This document shows positions 1 to 6,890 of a stretch of DNA of 13,394 nt, piece by piece. Every line of letters starts with the position of its first letter. Position 1 is the first letter of the stretch. The translations under genes were made by a program, and so were the position numbers. Below the pieces are notes generated by a model, which did no database searches, had not been told where the DNA came from, and saw nothing but the letters and a program-made list of their open reading frames with translations. The stretch is from Saprospiraceae bacterium. Its GTDB lineage: Bacteria > Bacteroidota > Bacteroidia > Chitinophagales > Saprospiraceae. The stretch lies in NCBI GenBank assembly GCA_020630895.1, contig JAHDII010000070.1:1-13394 (forward strand). The letters run 5' to 3'.

Positions 1-60
1 TTTCCAAAATCTCTAAGTCGTCTTTCATAAAAAACTTTTCGTAATAACATCTAATAAAAA
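1..60. other. Window edge: end or start of an unseen neighbouring gene
   Basis: Only about 50 bases precede the terminator, so no gene can be assigned. Two readings are possible. On the plus strand, one frame stays open from the window start to a TAA at 42-44, ten bases before the terminator palindrome, which would suit the tail of a convergent gene. On the minus strand, an ATG at 28-26 begins a frame reading MKDDLEILE off the edge. That start sits only about 25 bases past the palindrome, leaving little room for a promoter, so the convergent-tail reading is slightly favoured. Confidence 0.3.
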
Positions 61-95
61 AGGGCTATCCAAAATTTTGGATAGCCCTTTTTTAT
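54..95. terminator. Bidirectional intrinsic terminator (perfect 42-nt palindrome)
   Basis: The core is a GC-containing arm AGGGCTATCCAAAA (61-74) followed at once by its exact reverse complement (75-88). It is flanked by an A-run (56-60) on one side and a T-run (89-93) on the other, so pairing extends to 54-95. Either strand gives a stable hairpin followed by a U-tract. On the minus strand it lies 15 bp beyond the stop of the metalloprotease and would end that transcript. On the plus strand it would end whatever gene lies to the left. The central AAAATTTT would probably form the loop in RNA. Confidence 0.9.
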
Positions 96-110
96 CTTAA
101 AATTATAATC

Positions 111-2027
111 CTATAATTTTACAAACTTTTGAATGCTTTTCTCTTCTCCTGTAATTACATGAATAATATAAGTACCAGAAGGTAAATCTTTAATATTTAA
201 TTGAATCGCTTCATTTGTAAAGTTTTGTTGGATTCTTTGTTTTCCAGAAACATCAAATACTTGAACAGAAACTTCTCTCTCTTCTTCCATAACTTCAGTA
301 AAGTTACCCATTGTAACATTCAATATATCTGTAGCAGGATTAGGAGATAAACGAACATCTAAATCCATGGTTAAAGTTCCTAATACATCCTCAGATGCTA
401 CACGTTGACCACTCAAATAAGTATATACATAATTTGAATATGTTGTAGTTCCTTCAGGACAAACTGCAGCAACTTGCCATTGTACATAATATCCTGGATA
501 AGGTGCATTTAATGAAGTAGGAGGAGAAGTTACATTAAATACGCTCCATCTACTTGAAGATGTTCCATTCGTTAATCTAGCTCTTAATTTATATGAAGAT
601 GCTCCTGGTTGTGCATCCCAATTAAATGTAACAGTAGAACCACTTGTTGAAGCTACAGTATTTGTTGGTACACCACAAGCTGGAGGAGGAGGAGGAGCTG
701 TTGCACCGATACAGAAGTTTTTAGTTTCTGAACTTCCAAATTCTCCACCAGAAGCTAATTCTCCACCATTTTCATCTGTAAGAGCATAAGAACCACTTCC
801 ATAACTACAACAAATTCCATCACCATATTCATCTAATATTTTAAAATCATAACAACCATTAGGTAAACAATAAGACTTCTCAATACTAGTTCCATTTTGA
901 CCATTTCCATAAGGTCCTCCTGAAGCTACAGTTGCTCCATTACTATTTTTGATGGTCCAAGTAGTTTCAGAACCATAATTATCTAAAACAATTTTAAGAT
1001 TAACTTCACTTTCGCCTGTACTACAAGAAGTTGGAGTACCGCCGCCGCCACCGCCGCCACCAGTAGAACCACATGCATTAGAAGAAAGTAAACTTTCTCT
1101 AAATCCACCAGAAGCAAACAAAGCTCTCATACGAGTTTTTTGTCCTGTTGTAAATAAATTCATACAAGAATCATCAGAATAATCCATATAATTTTGAACC
1201 ATATCTAATGAATTACAAGAATAATGAGAACTTGCACAACCATAATTTGCTGCATCAGAAGCAGGAGTATCATTTACATAATCATCATAGTTACAGTTTC
1301 CATCTCCCCAAATATGGCGAAGGTTTAACCAGTGCCCTACTTCGTGAGTTGTAGTACGACCACCATCAAAAGGAGCTTGAGCAGCACCTACTGTTCCAAA
1401 ATATCTATACCCCATTACAACACCATCTGTAGAAGCAGAACCACTACCTGGAAATTGAGCATATCCTAAAAGAGAACTTCCTAAATCGCAAACCCACATA
1501 TTCAAATATTTACCTGTATCCCAAGCATTTTTTCCTCCTTGAGAAGTATATTTCATCTTATCATCAGAACCAAAAGAAGTTGTAGAAGTATAAGTACGAG
1601 TAATTCCTGTTGTAGCATTACCATTAGGATCTACAGTTGCTAAACAAAATTCAATTTCTGAATCTGCTGCTTGAGACCATTGATTTGTAGCATCAGAATT
1701 TGTTCTTCTAAAATCTGCATTTAAAACATCTAGCTGAGATTGAATTTGTGCATCAGAAATATTTTCAGAAGATGTATTGTATAATACATGTACAACTACA
1801 GGTATAGTAATCACACCTAAATTATCTCTAACACCATTTTCTATGCTATTAACATAATCTTGTGTATGAGCTTCTATTTCTGCCATTTTTGTAGCAACAT
1901 TATGATCTTGTTGCTGATGCTGATGAAGTACATCCATAGCATGGCAAGTTCGTTGTTGAGCTTTTAAACTAAAGCTACCTAACGATAATAAAATAATTAG
2001 AATAGAGGAAATGTTAATTATTCTCAT
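111..2027 (-). CDS. Secreted M43 (pappalysin-like) zinc metalloprotease with T9SS sorting domain
   Basis: A 638-residue multidomain exoprotease. Residues 1-23 are a Sec signal peptide ending LKA before QQ. The catalytic domain (about 70-312) carries the zinc motif HEVGHWLNLRH at 228-238 (ligands H228, H232, H238; general base E229) and a Met-turn NYMDYS with M281, the metzincin arrangement seen in peptidase family M43. An eight-glycine linker (323-330) leads to a Cys-rich domain (about 334-441) with the motif DEYGDGICCSYG. A proline linker (445-449) follows, then a fibronectin-III-like domain (about 453-540). Residues about 557-638 match a T9SS type A sorting domain (LSPNPATD, then FDVSGK, then LPSGTYIIHV, ending KFVKL), so export across the outer membrane is expected, with C-terminal cleavage. 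It is a single-gene unit ended by the palindrome at 54-95. The substrate is unknown. Family and secretion route are confident; the Cys-rich domain's role is not known to me. Confidence 0.93.
   Translation of the reverse strand: MRIINISSILIILLSLGSFSLKAQQRTCHAMDVLHQHQQQDHNVATKMAEIEAHTQDYVNSIENGVRDNLGVITIPVVVHVLYNTSSENISDAQIQSQLDVLNADFRRTNSDATNQWSQAADSEIEFCLATVDPNGNATTGITRTYTSTTSFGSDDKMKYTSQGGKNAWDTGKYLNMWVCDLGSSLLGYAQFPGSGSASTDGVVMGYRYFGTVGAAQAPFDGGRTTTHEVGHWLNLRHIWGDGNCNYDDYVNDTPASDAANYGCASSHYSCNSLDMVQNYMDYSDDSCMNLFTTGQKTRMRALFASGGFRESLLSSNACGSTGGGGGGGGTPTSCSTGESEVNLKIVLDNYGSETTWTIKNSNGATVASGGPYGNGQNGTSIEKSYCLPNGCYDFKILDEYGDGICCSYGSGSYALTDENGGELASGGEFGSSETKNFCIGATAPPPPPACGVPTNTVASTSGSTVTFNWDAQPGASSYKLRARLTNGTSSSRWSVFNVTSPPTSLNAPYPGYYVQWQVAAVCPEGTTTYSNYVYTYLSGQRVASEDVLGTLTMDLDVRLSPNPATDILNVTMGNFTEVMEEEREVSVQVFDVSGKQRIQQNFTNEAIQLNIKDLPSGTYIIHVITGEEKSIQKFVKL
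1038..1061 (-). repeat. GGN microsatellite encoding a polyglycine linker
   Basis: Eight consecutive glycine codons (residues 323-330 of the metalloprotease) are built from GGT and GGC. They form a GC-rich island in otherwise AT-rich DNA. The tract separates the catalytic domain from the Cys-rich domain and is a likely site of in-frame length variation by slippage. Confidence 0.85.
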
Positions 2028-2076
2028 CTTAATTAAATATATTTTGGTTTTAAAATGTAATTTTAATTTGACGCAG

Positions 2077-2084
2077 CGAATATA
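2077..2084 (-). promoter_or_regulatory. Possible -7 element of the metalloprotease promoter
   Basis: Read on the minus strand this is TATATTCG, one base off the Bacteroidota -7 consensus TAnnTTTG. It lies about 50 bases before the metalloprotease ATG at 2027. No clear TTG-type -33 box is seen 19-21 bases upstream, so the call is tentative. Confidence 0.3.
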
Positions 2085-2265
2085 AATAAATTTTGTATTA
2101 CATATAAAACACTAAGTTATAATCTGTCTGATATTTTGCAAAAACAAAATAAAGATTACTTTTTTCTATTTTCACAAAATAATAATTTGTCTTTAACAGA
2201 GTATTAAATGGTGATATGGAAATAAATGCGTAATATTGGCTTATATTTCTAATTTTATTACACAC

Positions 2266-2700
2266 ATGATGAAACATACTTTTTTACTTCTAACCCTAAG
2301 TGGGGTTCTTATGATAAGCAGTTGTCAACTATTTAACAAGGCTTCTAAATCATCTTCCAATAAATGTATCTCTCTAACTCAAACAGATGCTACAGCATTT
2401 AATGAATTATCTTCTGATTTATATGAATTGGTTCAAGTAGAACAAAAAGATAAAAATCTGATTATTCAAATTAAATCTAACTTGAATATCAATAGTTCTA
2501 ATTTGTATTGGAATGGTTCTATGAGAAAAGGTAATCCATTAAAAACTTCAATAAAAATTGTGGTGAAAGGAGAACCTTCTGAAACTTCACAAACAAGTCA
2601 ATTGTGCTTTGATGTTTCGGAGATGGAATCTTTTGGAGAAAATATAAAAGTCTATTTTATGGATGATGAAGAAACTTTTGATATTAATTTTACTCAGTAA
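2266..2700 (+). CDS. Small predicted lipoprotein of unknown function
   Basis: About 145 residues. The N-terminus MMKHTFLLLTLSGVLMISSC is a lipoprotein signal peptide with lipobox ISSC; the lipidated Cys codon is at 2323-2325. The frame is open further upstream to a TTG at 2236, but that would put ten polar residues before the signal peptide, so ATG 2266 (or the adjacent ATG 2269) is preferred. The mature part is rich in Ser, Asn and Glu, has two further cysteines (in KCISL and LCFDV), and alternates short hydrophobic and polar residues, suggesting a beta-rich periplasmic fold. No Asp follows the Cys; sorting rules differ in Bacteroidota, so surface versus periplasmic location is open. I recognise no family. 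It lies 40 bp ahead of the ureohydrolase and may share its transcript. Confidence 0.75.
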   Translation: MMKHTFLLLTLSGVLMISSCQLFNKASKSSSNKCISLTQTDATAFNELSSDLYELVQVEQKDKNLIIQIKSNLNINSSNLYWNGSMRKGNPLKTSIKIVVKGEPSETSQTSQLCFDVSEMESFGENIKVYFMDDEETFDINFTQ

Positions 2701-2740
2701 ATCTTTTTTATTTACTTTTATACAGTAATGAAATATACAA

Positions 2741-3772
2741 ATGGAAGAGGAAACAAAAAAGCAAATACAAATCGAGCAATTTAATCCAAGTGGTGTTGGC
2801 GTTAAAAATGGAAATTTCATTGGACTTCCATTTGATAAAGAAACAGCAGATATTCTTATTTTTCCTGTTCCTTGGGATGTAACTGTTTCTTATCATGAAG
2901 GAACATCGAATGCTCCTCATAATATTTTAGATGCTTCTTATCAATTAGATTTATATTTAGAACATTATCCTGATTTTTGGAAACGAGGAATTTATTTTAT
3001 TCCTCCTAGTCAAAAAATCATAAAACGAAATAAAAAATATAGAACCTTAGCCAAAAGCTATATTGATGATCTAGAAAAAGGAAAAAAAATAAAAGATTTT
3101 ACTCCTTTAATCAAAATTAATAATGCTTGTCAACAACTCAATGAATGGGTTTATAAAAAAACAAAAAAGTTAATTGAAAAGAATAAAAAAGTGATTCTTT
3201 TAGGAGGAGATCATTCTACACCTTTAGGCTATTTAAAAGCCTTAGCAGAACATCATCAAGAATTTGGAATTGTACAAATAGATGCTCATTGTGATTTAAG
3301 AGAATCTTATGAAGGATTTGTTTTTTCTCATGCTTCTATTTTTTATAATGCTCTTCATGAAATTCCTCAAATAACACATTTATCACAAGTAGGAATTAGA
3401 GATTTTTGTGAAGAAGAAATGGATTTTGCAACTCAAGATGAAAGAATATTCACTTATTCTGATTCTTATATTAAAAATTCAGTTTATGAAGGGGTTCTTT
3501 TTCATTTTGTTGTCAAAAAAATAATTAAAGCACTCCCTCAAAAAGTATATATTAGTTTTGATATAGATGGTCTTGATCCTAAACTTTGCCCTAATACAGG
3601 TACTCCTGTTCCTGGAGGTTTAAGCTATAGTGAAGCTCTTTATATTTTGCAACAAATCAAAAAAAGTGGTAAAGAAATTATTGGTATAGATTTATGTGAA
3701 GTTTCTGGAAATCATGAATTTGATGCGAATATTGGAGCTAGAATTTTATATCAATTGTCCAGTCTTTTATAA
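2741..3772 (+). CDS. Arginase/agmatinase-family ureohydrolase
   Basis: A 343-residue cytosolic binuclear manganese hydrolase. All metal-binding signatures of the ureohydrolase superfamily are present: GGDHS at 155-159 (H158), DAHCD at 181-185 (D181, H183, D185) and SFDIDGLDP at 272-280 (D274, D276), plus the late acidic residue in DLCEV (E320). The N-terminal segment FNPSGVG...NGNFIGLPF and the C-terminal DANIGARILYQL are typical of the longer 'agmatinase family' proteins of Bacteroidota. Members release urea, or formamide in formimidoylglutamase, from guanidino-type substrates. I cannot choose between arginase, agmatinase and formimidoylglutamase from the residues alone, so no symbol is given. 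The ATG at 2741 is preceded by an A-rich leader and no Shine-Dalgarno site, as usual in this phylum. It ends 5 bp from the stop of the opposing gene. Confidence 0.9.
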   Translation: MEEETKKQIQIEQFNPSGVGVKNGNFIGLPFDKETADILIFPVPWDVTVSYHEGTSNAPHNILDASYQLDLYLEHYPDFWKRGIYFIPPSQKIIKRNKKYRTLAKSYIDDLEKGKKIKDFTPLIKINNACQQLNEWVYKKTKKLIEKNKKVILLGGDHSTPLGYLKALAEHHQEFGIVQIDAHCDLRESYEGFVFSHASIFYNALHEIPQITHLSQVGIRDFCEEEMDFATQDERIFTYSDSYIKNSVYEGVLFHFVVKKIIKALPQKVYISFDIDGLDPKLCPNTGTPVPGGLSYSEALYILQQIKKSGKEIIGIDLCEVSGNHEFDANIGARILYQLSSLL

Positions 3773-3777
3773 AAAAA

Positions 3778-4389
3778 TTAACTCAATAGTACTTCTAATT
3801 CTTTCTTAATTTGTCCTCTATAAGAAGTTTTATTTCTCATAGCTTTACGATAGGCTTTTATTGCTAATGTAGAACCATACTCATGATTTGTTAAATATAT
3901 ATAATGATGACATCGAGCTATAAAAAAATAAACATCTCCATTATCGGGTTCTTTTTCAAGAATATTTTCTAATAAATTTAATCCGATTTTTAATTTATCT
4001 TCCCTACCCCAACTATAAGAACAATGAATGGCTGTTTCTTTATATTTCTCATATAAATGAGGAATATTTAAAAAATAATGCTCAAACAAATCAATATTTT
4101 TTTCATATTTTTTATAATGAAAAACTTGATGAGGAGCTTCAAAAAATTTTATTTTTTCTCTCCAATTTCTTAACTCAATTCCATAAACCATTTTATTCAA
4201 AAAGTCTTCAATATCTAATCGAGTTGTCAAATGAGGATGAAATTCTTTAGCAATAATACATTCTGCCATTAAATGTTCATGAATCAATAGAGCATCATTA
4301 CTTAATGTAATCGCTAATTGAATATGTTGGGCTTGAGGAGAAACCCATAATCGTTTTAAATTTTGTATAGCTGCTAATGATAAATCCAA
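3778..4389 (-). CDS. TPR-like helical repeat protein, function unknown
   Basis: A 203-residue soluble protein without signal peptide or membrane segment. The C-terminal half (about 131-186) has TPR-like helix pairs: LKIGLNLLENILEKEPDNGDV, then an A-helix-like YFFIARCHHYIY, then STLAIKAYRKAM. The N-terminal 45 residues (LKRLWVSPQAQHIQLAITL) resemble helical-repeat segments I associate with large LRR/HEAT-type proteins of marine Bacteroidota, though this is only an impression. It is the last gene of an apparent operon: its ATG is 9 bp after the stop of the gene at 4399-5313, which in turn follows tdk. A role as a protein-binding adaptor is plausible for a TPR protein but not shown. Confidence 0.75.
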   Translation of the reverse strand: MDLSLAAIQNLKRLWVSPQAQHIQLAITLSNDALLIHEHLMAECIIAKEFHPHLTTRLDIEDFLNKMVYGIELRNWREKIKFFEAPHQVFHYKKYEKNIDLFEHYFLNIPHLYEKYKETAIHCSYSWGREDKLKIGLNLLENILEKEPDNGDVYFFIARCHHYIYLTNHEYGSTLAIKAYRKAMRNKTSYRGQIKKELEVLLS

Positions 4390-4398
4390 ACTATTTTA

Positions 4399-5313
4399 TT
4401 AGAAATTAATAAAATCTACATCTTTAGTATGTAAAGCAAGTTCCTTATTTTTGATTTTAAATGATAAATAAGCCTCCTCCTGAAAATCACTTATCGAATC
4501 ATAATCAATATCTCCCATATCAAAACTTAAAATCTCTTTCTCTGCAATTTCATGAAATTTATCTTCATCTCTAGGAATAGTCATTTCATATTTTGAATCA
4601 TGGGGTAATTGTTCAAAAAAGGATTGTATATATTTTGAAGAAGCAGGCAAAATTATTTTAGCATGTAGATGTATTTCATTCTGATTGTTACTAATACGAG
4701 TATCAGGAAGATTTATAAACTTATTTTCTGAATTAATCAATCCTCTTTCTTTATATTCTTTAAAAGTTTTTTGAGTCATTGTTGTATAAATATGAATATC
4801 TTGCCCTTGTATTTCTCTTTTATTTTTTTGCTCCTCTAAAAATTCTTCTGAATATCCTAATTCTTTATATTTTTCCTCATCACCTTTTTCAATCTTTTCT
4901 TCATCAAAACCTAATGCTAACATTTGATTGAGTTCTTTTAGATCTTCAGATTTTTTTAAATCATATCTAAATGTTTCTTCTAATTTTACATCCATTTTAT
5001 AAATATACTCCAAACATTCTTTTTGATTTTCAAAATCTATTGTTGCAAAAAAACCAGCATAACCATGATATAATTGTAATAATCTTGAAGCCTCTTTAGT
5101 CGTTTTTATTTTCTTTTCGAAAGAATCACCATATTGATTTTGATACATCCTTCTCAATTTTGAAAAGGATTCTGTCAATATCCATAAACAAAAAGATTTG
5201 TTATGTGCTACTTCATCTATTCCCTCTTCATACAGGGCAAATAAATGTACAACAACTTCATTATCAATAATATTATCTAAATAAATTTGTCCAAATCTAG
5301 CTGAAGGAATCAT
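4399..5313 (-). CDS. Uncharacterised acidic cytoplasmic protein
   Basis: A 304-residue protein I do not recognise. There is no signal peptide, membrane span or known catalytic motif. Residues 1-125 look mostly helical and contain aromatic-rich stretches (LYHGYAGFFATIDF at 81-94). Residues about 125-170 are highly charged (KSEDLKELNQ, then EEKIEKGDEEKYKELGY), suggesting a coiled or extended helix. The C-terminal part (about 210-304) alternates hydrophobic and charged residues with an acidic patch, DMGDIDYDSISDFQEE. The ATG at 5313 lies 11 bp after the tdk stop, behind a nine-base A-run on the coding strand that overlaps that stop codon, so translation after tdk is likely coupled. The small gaps on both sides are the main clue to context. 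Real gene by length and position; function unknown. Confidence 0.75.
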   Translation of the reverse strand: MIPSARFGQIYLDNIIDNEVVVHLFALYEEGIDEVAHNKSFCLWILTESFSKLRRMYQNQYGDSFEKKIKTTKEASRLLQLYHGYAGFFATIDFENQKECLEYIYKMDVKLEETFRYDLKKSEDLKELNQMLALGFDEEKIEKGDEEKYKELGYSEEFLEEQKNKREIQGQDIHIYTTMTQKTFKEYKERGLINSENKFINLPDTRISNNQNEIHLHAKIILPASSKYIQSFFEQLPHDSKYEMTIPRDEDKFHEIAEKEILSFDMGDIDYDSISDFQEEAYLSFKIKNKELALHTKDVDFINF

Positions 5314-5324
5314 ATTCTTTTTTT

Positions 5325-5942
5325 TTAATTTCCCTTAGAATTTTGTTCTTCAACAGGCATTCTTAAATCTAAAATATTTCCCATTTGATAACAAGTACGA
5401 CAACGAGGTTCATAAGCATCTTTTTCTCCCAATAATACGGTTTGTTCTTCAACAGAAAGTCGATAAGAATGGGTTGCTAAATTTCCACAATGAGGACAAA
5501 TAGCATGAACTTTTGTAATATATTCTGCTACTGCTAATAAATGAGGTATAGGACCAAAAGGAACACCTCTAAAATCCATATCTAATCCTGCAATGATAAT
5601 TCTTTTGCCTCGTAAAGCTAAGGTTTGGCAAACTTCAGTAAGTTCTAAATCAAAAAATTGAGCTTCATCAATACCTATTACATTAAATTTATCAGCATAC
5701 CTGAGTATATCCATAGATTTTTCTACAGGAGTGGACATAATAAAATTAGCATCATGAGAAACTACTTTTTCTTCATCATATCGTGTATCAATACGAGGTT
5801 TAAAGATTCCTACACTCATATTAGCAATCTTAGCTCGTTTTAATCTACGAATTAATTCTTCTGTTTTTCCAGAAAACATGGAGCCACACACAACTTCTAT
5901 CCAGCCGCTGCGTTGTCCTTTAAAACTTGGTTCTAAAAACAT
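5325..5942 (-). CDS. tdk: Thymidine kinase (type II, zinc-binding)
   Basis: This 205-residue enzyme phosphorylates thymidine to dTMP with ATP in the pyrimidine salvage pathway, in the cytosol. The P-loop GSMFSGKT spans 20-27 (K26). The conserved DEAQFF follows at 92-97, with E93 as the expected catalytic base. GLDMDFRGVPFGP (119-131) is the family's conserved segment after the Walker B strand. Two CxxC pairs (C149/C152 and C181/C184) form the structural zinc site, and THSYR lies in the lasso region that binds the nucleoside. Length is normal for bacterial type II enzymes. It is the first gene of a minus-strand operon with two unknown genes. No convincing -7 box was found in its 173-bp upstream spacer. 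Confidence 0.97.
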   Translation of the reverse strand: MFLEPSFKGQRSGWIEVVCGSMFSGKTEELIRRLKRAKIANMSVGIFKPRIDTRYDEEKVVSHDANFIMSTPVEKSMDILRYADKFNVIGIDEAQFFDLELTEVCQTLALRGKRIIIAGLDMDFRGVPFGPIPHLLAVAEYITKVHAICPHCGNLATHSYRLSVEEQTVLLGEKDAYEPRCRTCYQMGNILDLRMPVEEQNSKGN

Positions 5943-5985
5943 TTTACAATATAAATTTTAGTACTTCGTTTGAGGTTTGAGGATT

Positions 5986-6007
5986 ATATGATATTTTTGG
6001 ATCATAT
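5986..6007. repeat. Inverted repeat in divergent spacer (operator-like)
   Basis: Arms ATATGAT (5986-5992) and ATCATAT (6001-6007) are exact reverse complements separated by 8 bp. It lies 44 bp before the tdk start and 109 bp before the start of the divergent gene. The size would suit a dimeric regulator site, but in AT-rich DNA a 7-bp repeat can occur by chance. Confidence 0.35.
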
Positions 6008-6027
6008 TTTGCCCCAATTCTCATAGA

Positions 6028-6045
6028 ATTCCTAAAAATAGGAAT
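6028..6045. repeat. Short inverted repeat overlapping the -33 region of the next gene
   Basis: ATTCCTA (6028-6034) and TAGGAAT (6039-6045) are perfect arms around AAAA. The right arm ends 19 bp before the -7 box at 6065, where a -33 box would be expected and where no TTG is seen. This placement fits an operator or activator site, though nothing identifies the protein. Confidence 0.4.
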
Positions 6046-6064
6046 ATTACTTGAGTCTTTACAG

Positions 6065-6072
6065 TACTTTTG
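6065..6072 (+). promoter_or_regulatory. -7 promoter element (TACTTTTG) for the proline-rich protein gene
   Basis: An exact match to the Bacteroidota -7 consensus TAnnTTTG, giving an expected transcript start near 6079 and a leader of roughly 37 bases before ATG 6116. There is no clear TTG at the -33 position. Confidence 0.55.
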
Positions 6073-6115
6073 TAATAAGTTATATTTTTTTTTATTCAGC
6101 AAAATTTTATAGAAT

Positions 6116-6877
6116 ATGAATTTCCACAAGGCCAAAATACTTTTAGATAAAATAAATCGACTATATAAAGGTATGGCAGACGATTCTGATAACATGAATC
6201 CTATTGAAAGAGATTTGATGTTAAATTATTTGAGAGAGCTTTATGAAGCTTTTTATTGGGAAAAAAATCAAGAAACTTCATCTACAACGAAAGTTAAAAC
6301 AACTCCTCCTAAACCAGAACCTATTGTAGTACATACACCACCTCCACCCAAGCCAGAACCTGTAGTAATACATACTCCACCGCCACCAAAACCTGAGCCA
6401 GTAGTCGTGAATACACCACCTAAACCACCCAAACCAGAGCCTGTGGTCGTACATACTCCGCCGCCGCCTAAACCAGAACCAGTAGTTGTAGAAAAGAAAG
6501 AACCTGTAAAATTTGAATTTAAAGTTCCTCAACCTAGAAATACTCCCGAACCTAAACCTGTCGAGAGCAATGATAGCTCTGTTTTATTTGAATCTAAAAC
6601 CGCAAGAGATTTGTCTGATAAATTAGGCTTAGCTCCTATTAAAGATTTGAATAGAGCTTTTGGTCTAAATGATAAGTTGATGTACACCAATAATTTATTT
6701 GGAGGAGACAATAATGTATATAAACAAACAATGGAAACCTTAAACTCTTTAAATTCTTTTGATGAAGCCAAACAATATTTAATTAAAAATATTGCTGGAA
6801 AATATAACTGGACTTCTAAAAAGAACGAAAAACAAGCTAAAGACTTTATTCGTACAATCAGTAGAAGATATATATGA
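6116..6877 (+). CDS. Two-domain protein with proline-rich repeat linker, unknown function
   Basis: A 253-residue cytoplasmic protein. Residues 1-50 form a helical segment (LDKINRLYKGM, then IERDLMLNYLRELYEAFYW). Residues 64-127 are five imperfect copies of a PPPPKPEPVVVHT-like unit. Residues about 155-253 form a second conserved-looking helical domain (DLNRAFGLNDKLMYTNNLFGG, then YKQTMETLNS, then AKDFIRTISRRYI). From memory, Bacteroidota genomes carry a family of hypothetical proteins with this same pair of ends around a variable low-complexity linker; this is recall, not a search. No signal peptide or transmembrane helix is present. A rigid Pro-rich spacer suggests the two ends are held apart or that the linker binds partners, which is inference. 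It has its own -7 box and is divergent from tdk. Confidence 0.85.
   Translation: MNFHKAKILLDKINRLYKGMADDSDNMNPIERDLMLNYLRELYEAFYWEKNQETSSTTKVKTTPPKPEPIVVHTPPPPKPEPVVIHTPPPPKPEPVVVNTPPKPPKPEPVVVHTPPPPKPEPVVVEKKEPVKFEFKVPQPRNTPEPKPVESNDSSVLFESKTARDLSDKLGLAPIKDLNRAFGLNDKLMYTNNLFGGDNNVYKQTMETLNSLNSFDEAKQYLIKNIAGKYNWTSKKNEKQAKDFIRTISRRYI
6305..6496 (+). repeat. Five imperfect 39-bp tandem repeats encoding the Pro-rich linker
   Basis: The repeats encode PPKPEPIVVHT, PPPPKPEPVVIHT, PPPPKPEPVVVNT, PPKPPKPEPVVVHT and PPPPKPEPVVVEK. Synonymous differences between units (CCA, CCT, CCG, CCC for proline) show the peptide is conserved more tightly than the DNA. That argues for selection on the linker rather than very recent duplication. 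The third-to-fourth junction carries an extra residue. Confidence 0.85.
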
Positions 6878-6890
6878 TTTTTTCTATATT

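Noticed and set aside
2132..2195. AT-rich self-complementary words and TTTG motifs in the divergent spacer between the protease and lipoprotein genes
   Set aside because: Six-base pairings and isolated TTTG words are expected by chance here, and none has the spacing of a full promoter.
2236..2265. TTG-initiated extension of the small lipoprotein
   Set aside because: It would place ten extra residues before a normal-length lipoprotein signal peptide that begins at MMKHT.
2587..2920. Two overlapping minus-strand frames across the lipoprotein-ureohydrolase junction
   Set aside because: Both lie antisense to well-supported genes and show no domain or signal features beyond low-complexity hydrophobic runs.
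5658..5843. Plus-strand 61-codon frame inside tdk
   Set aside because: Antisense to the conserved kinase core, with no supporting features.
5969..5982. TTTGAGG tandem duplicate in the tdk spacer
   Set aside because: Only two 7-bp copies; too short to separate from chance.
5944..6195. Minus-strand 83-codon open frame ending 1 bp before the tdk start
   Set aside because: It runs antisense through the N-terminal domain and -7 box of the gene at 6116, has no recognisable features, and AT-rich spacers easily stay open. The plus-strand gene is far better supported.
6278..6532. Minus-strand frame rich in Trp, Arg, Tyr and Phe
   Set aside because: It is the mirror of the Pro-rich repeat; CCN-rich codons stay open when read in reverse and give this odd composition.
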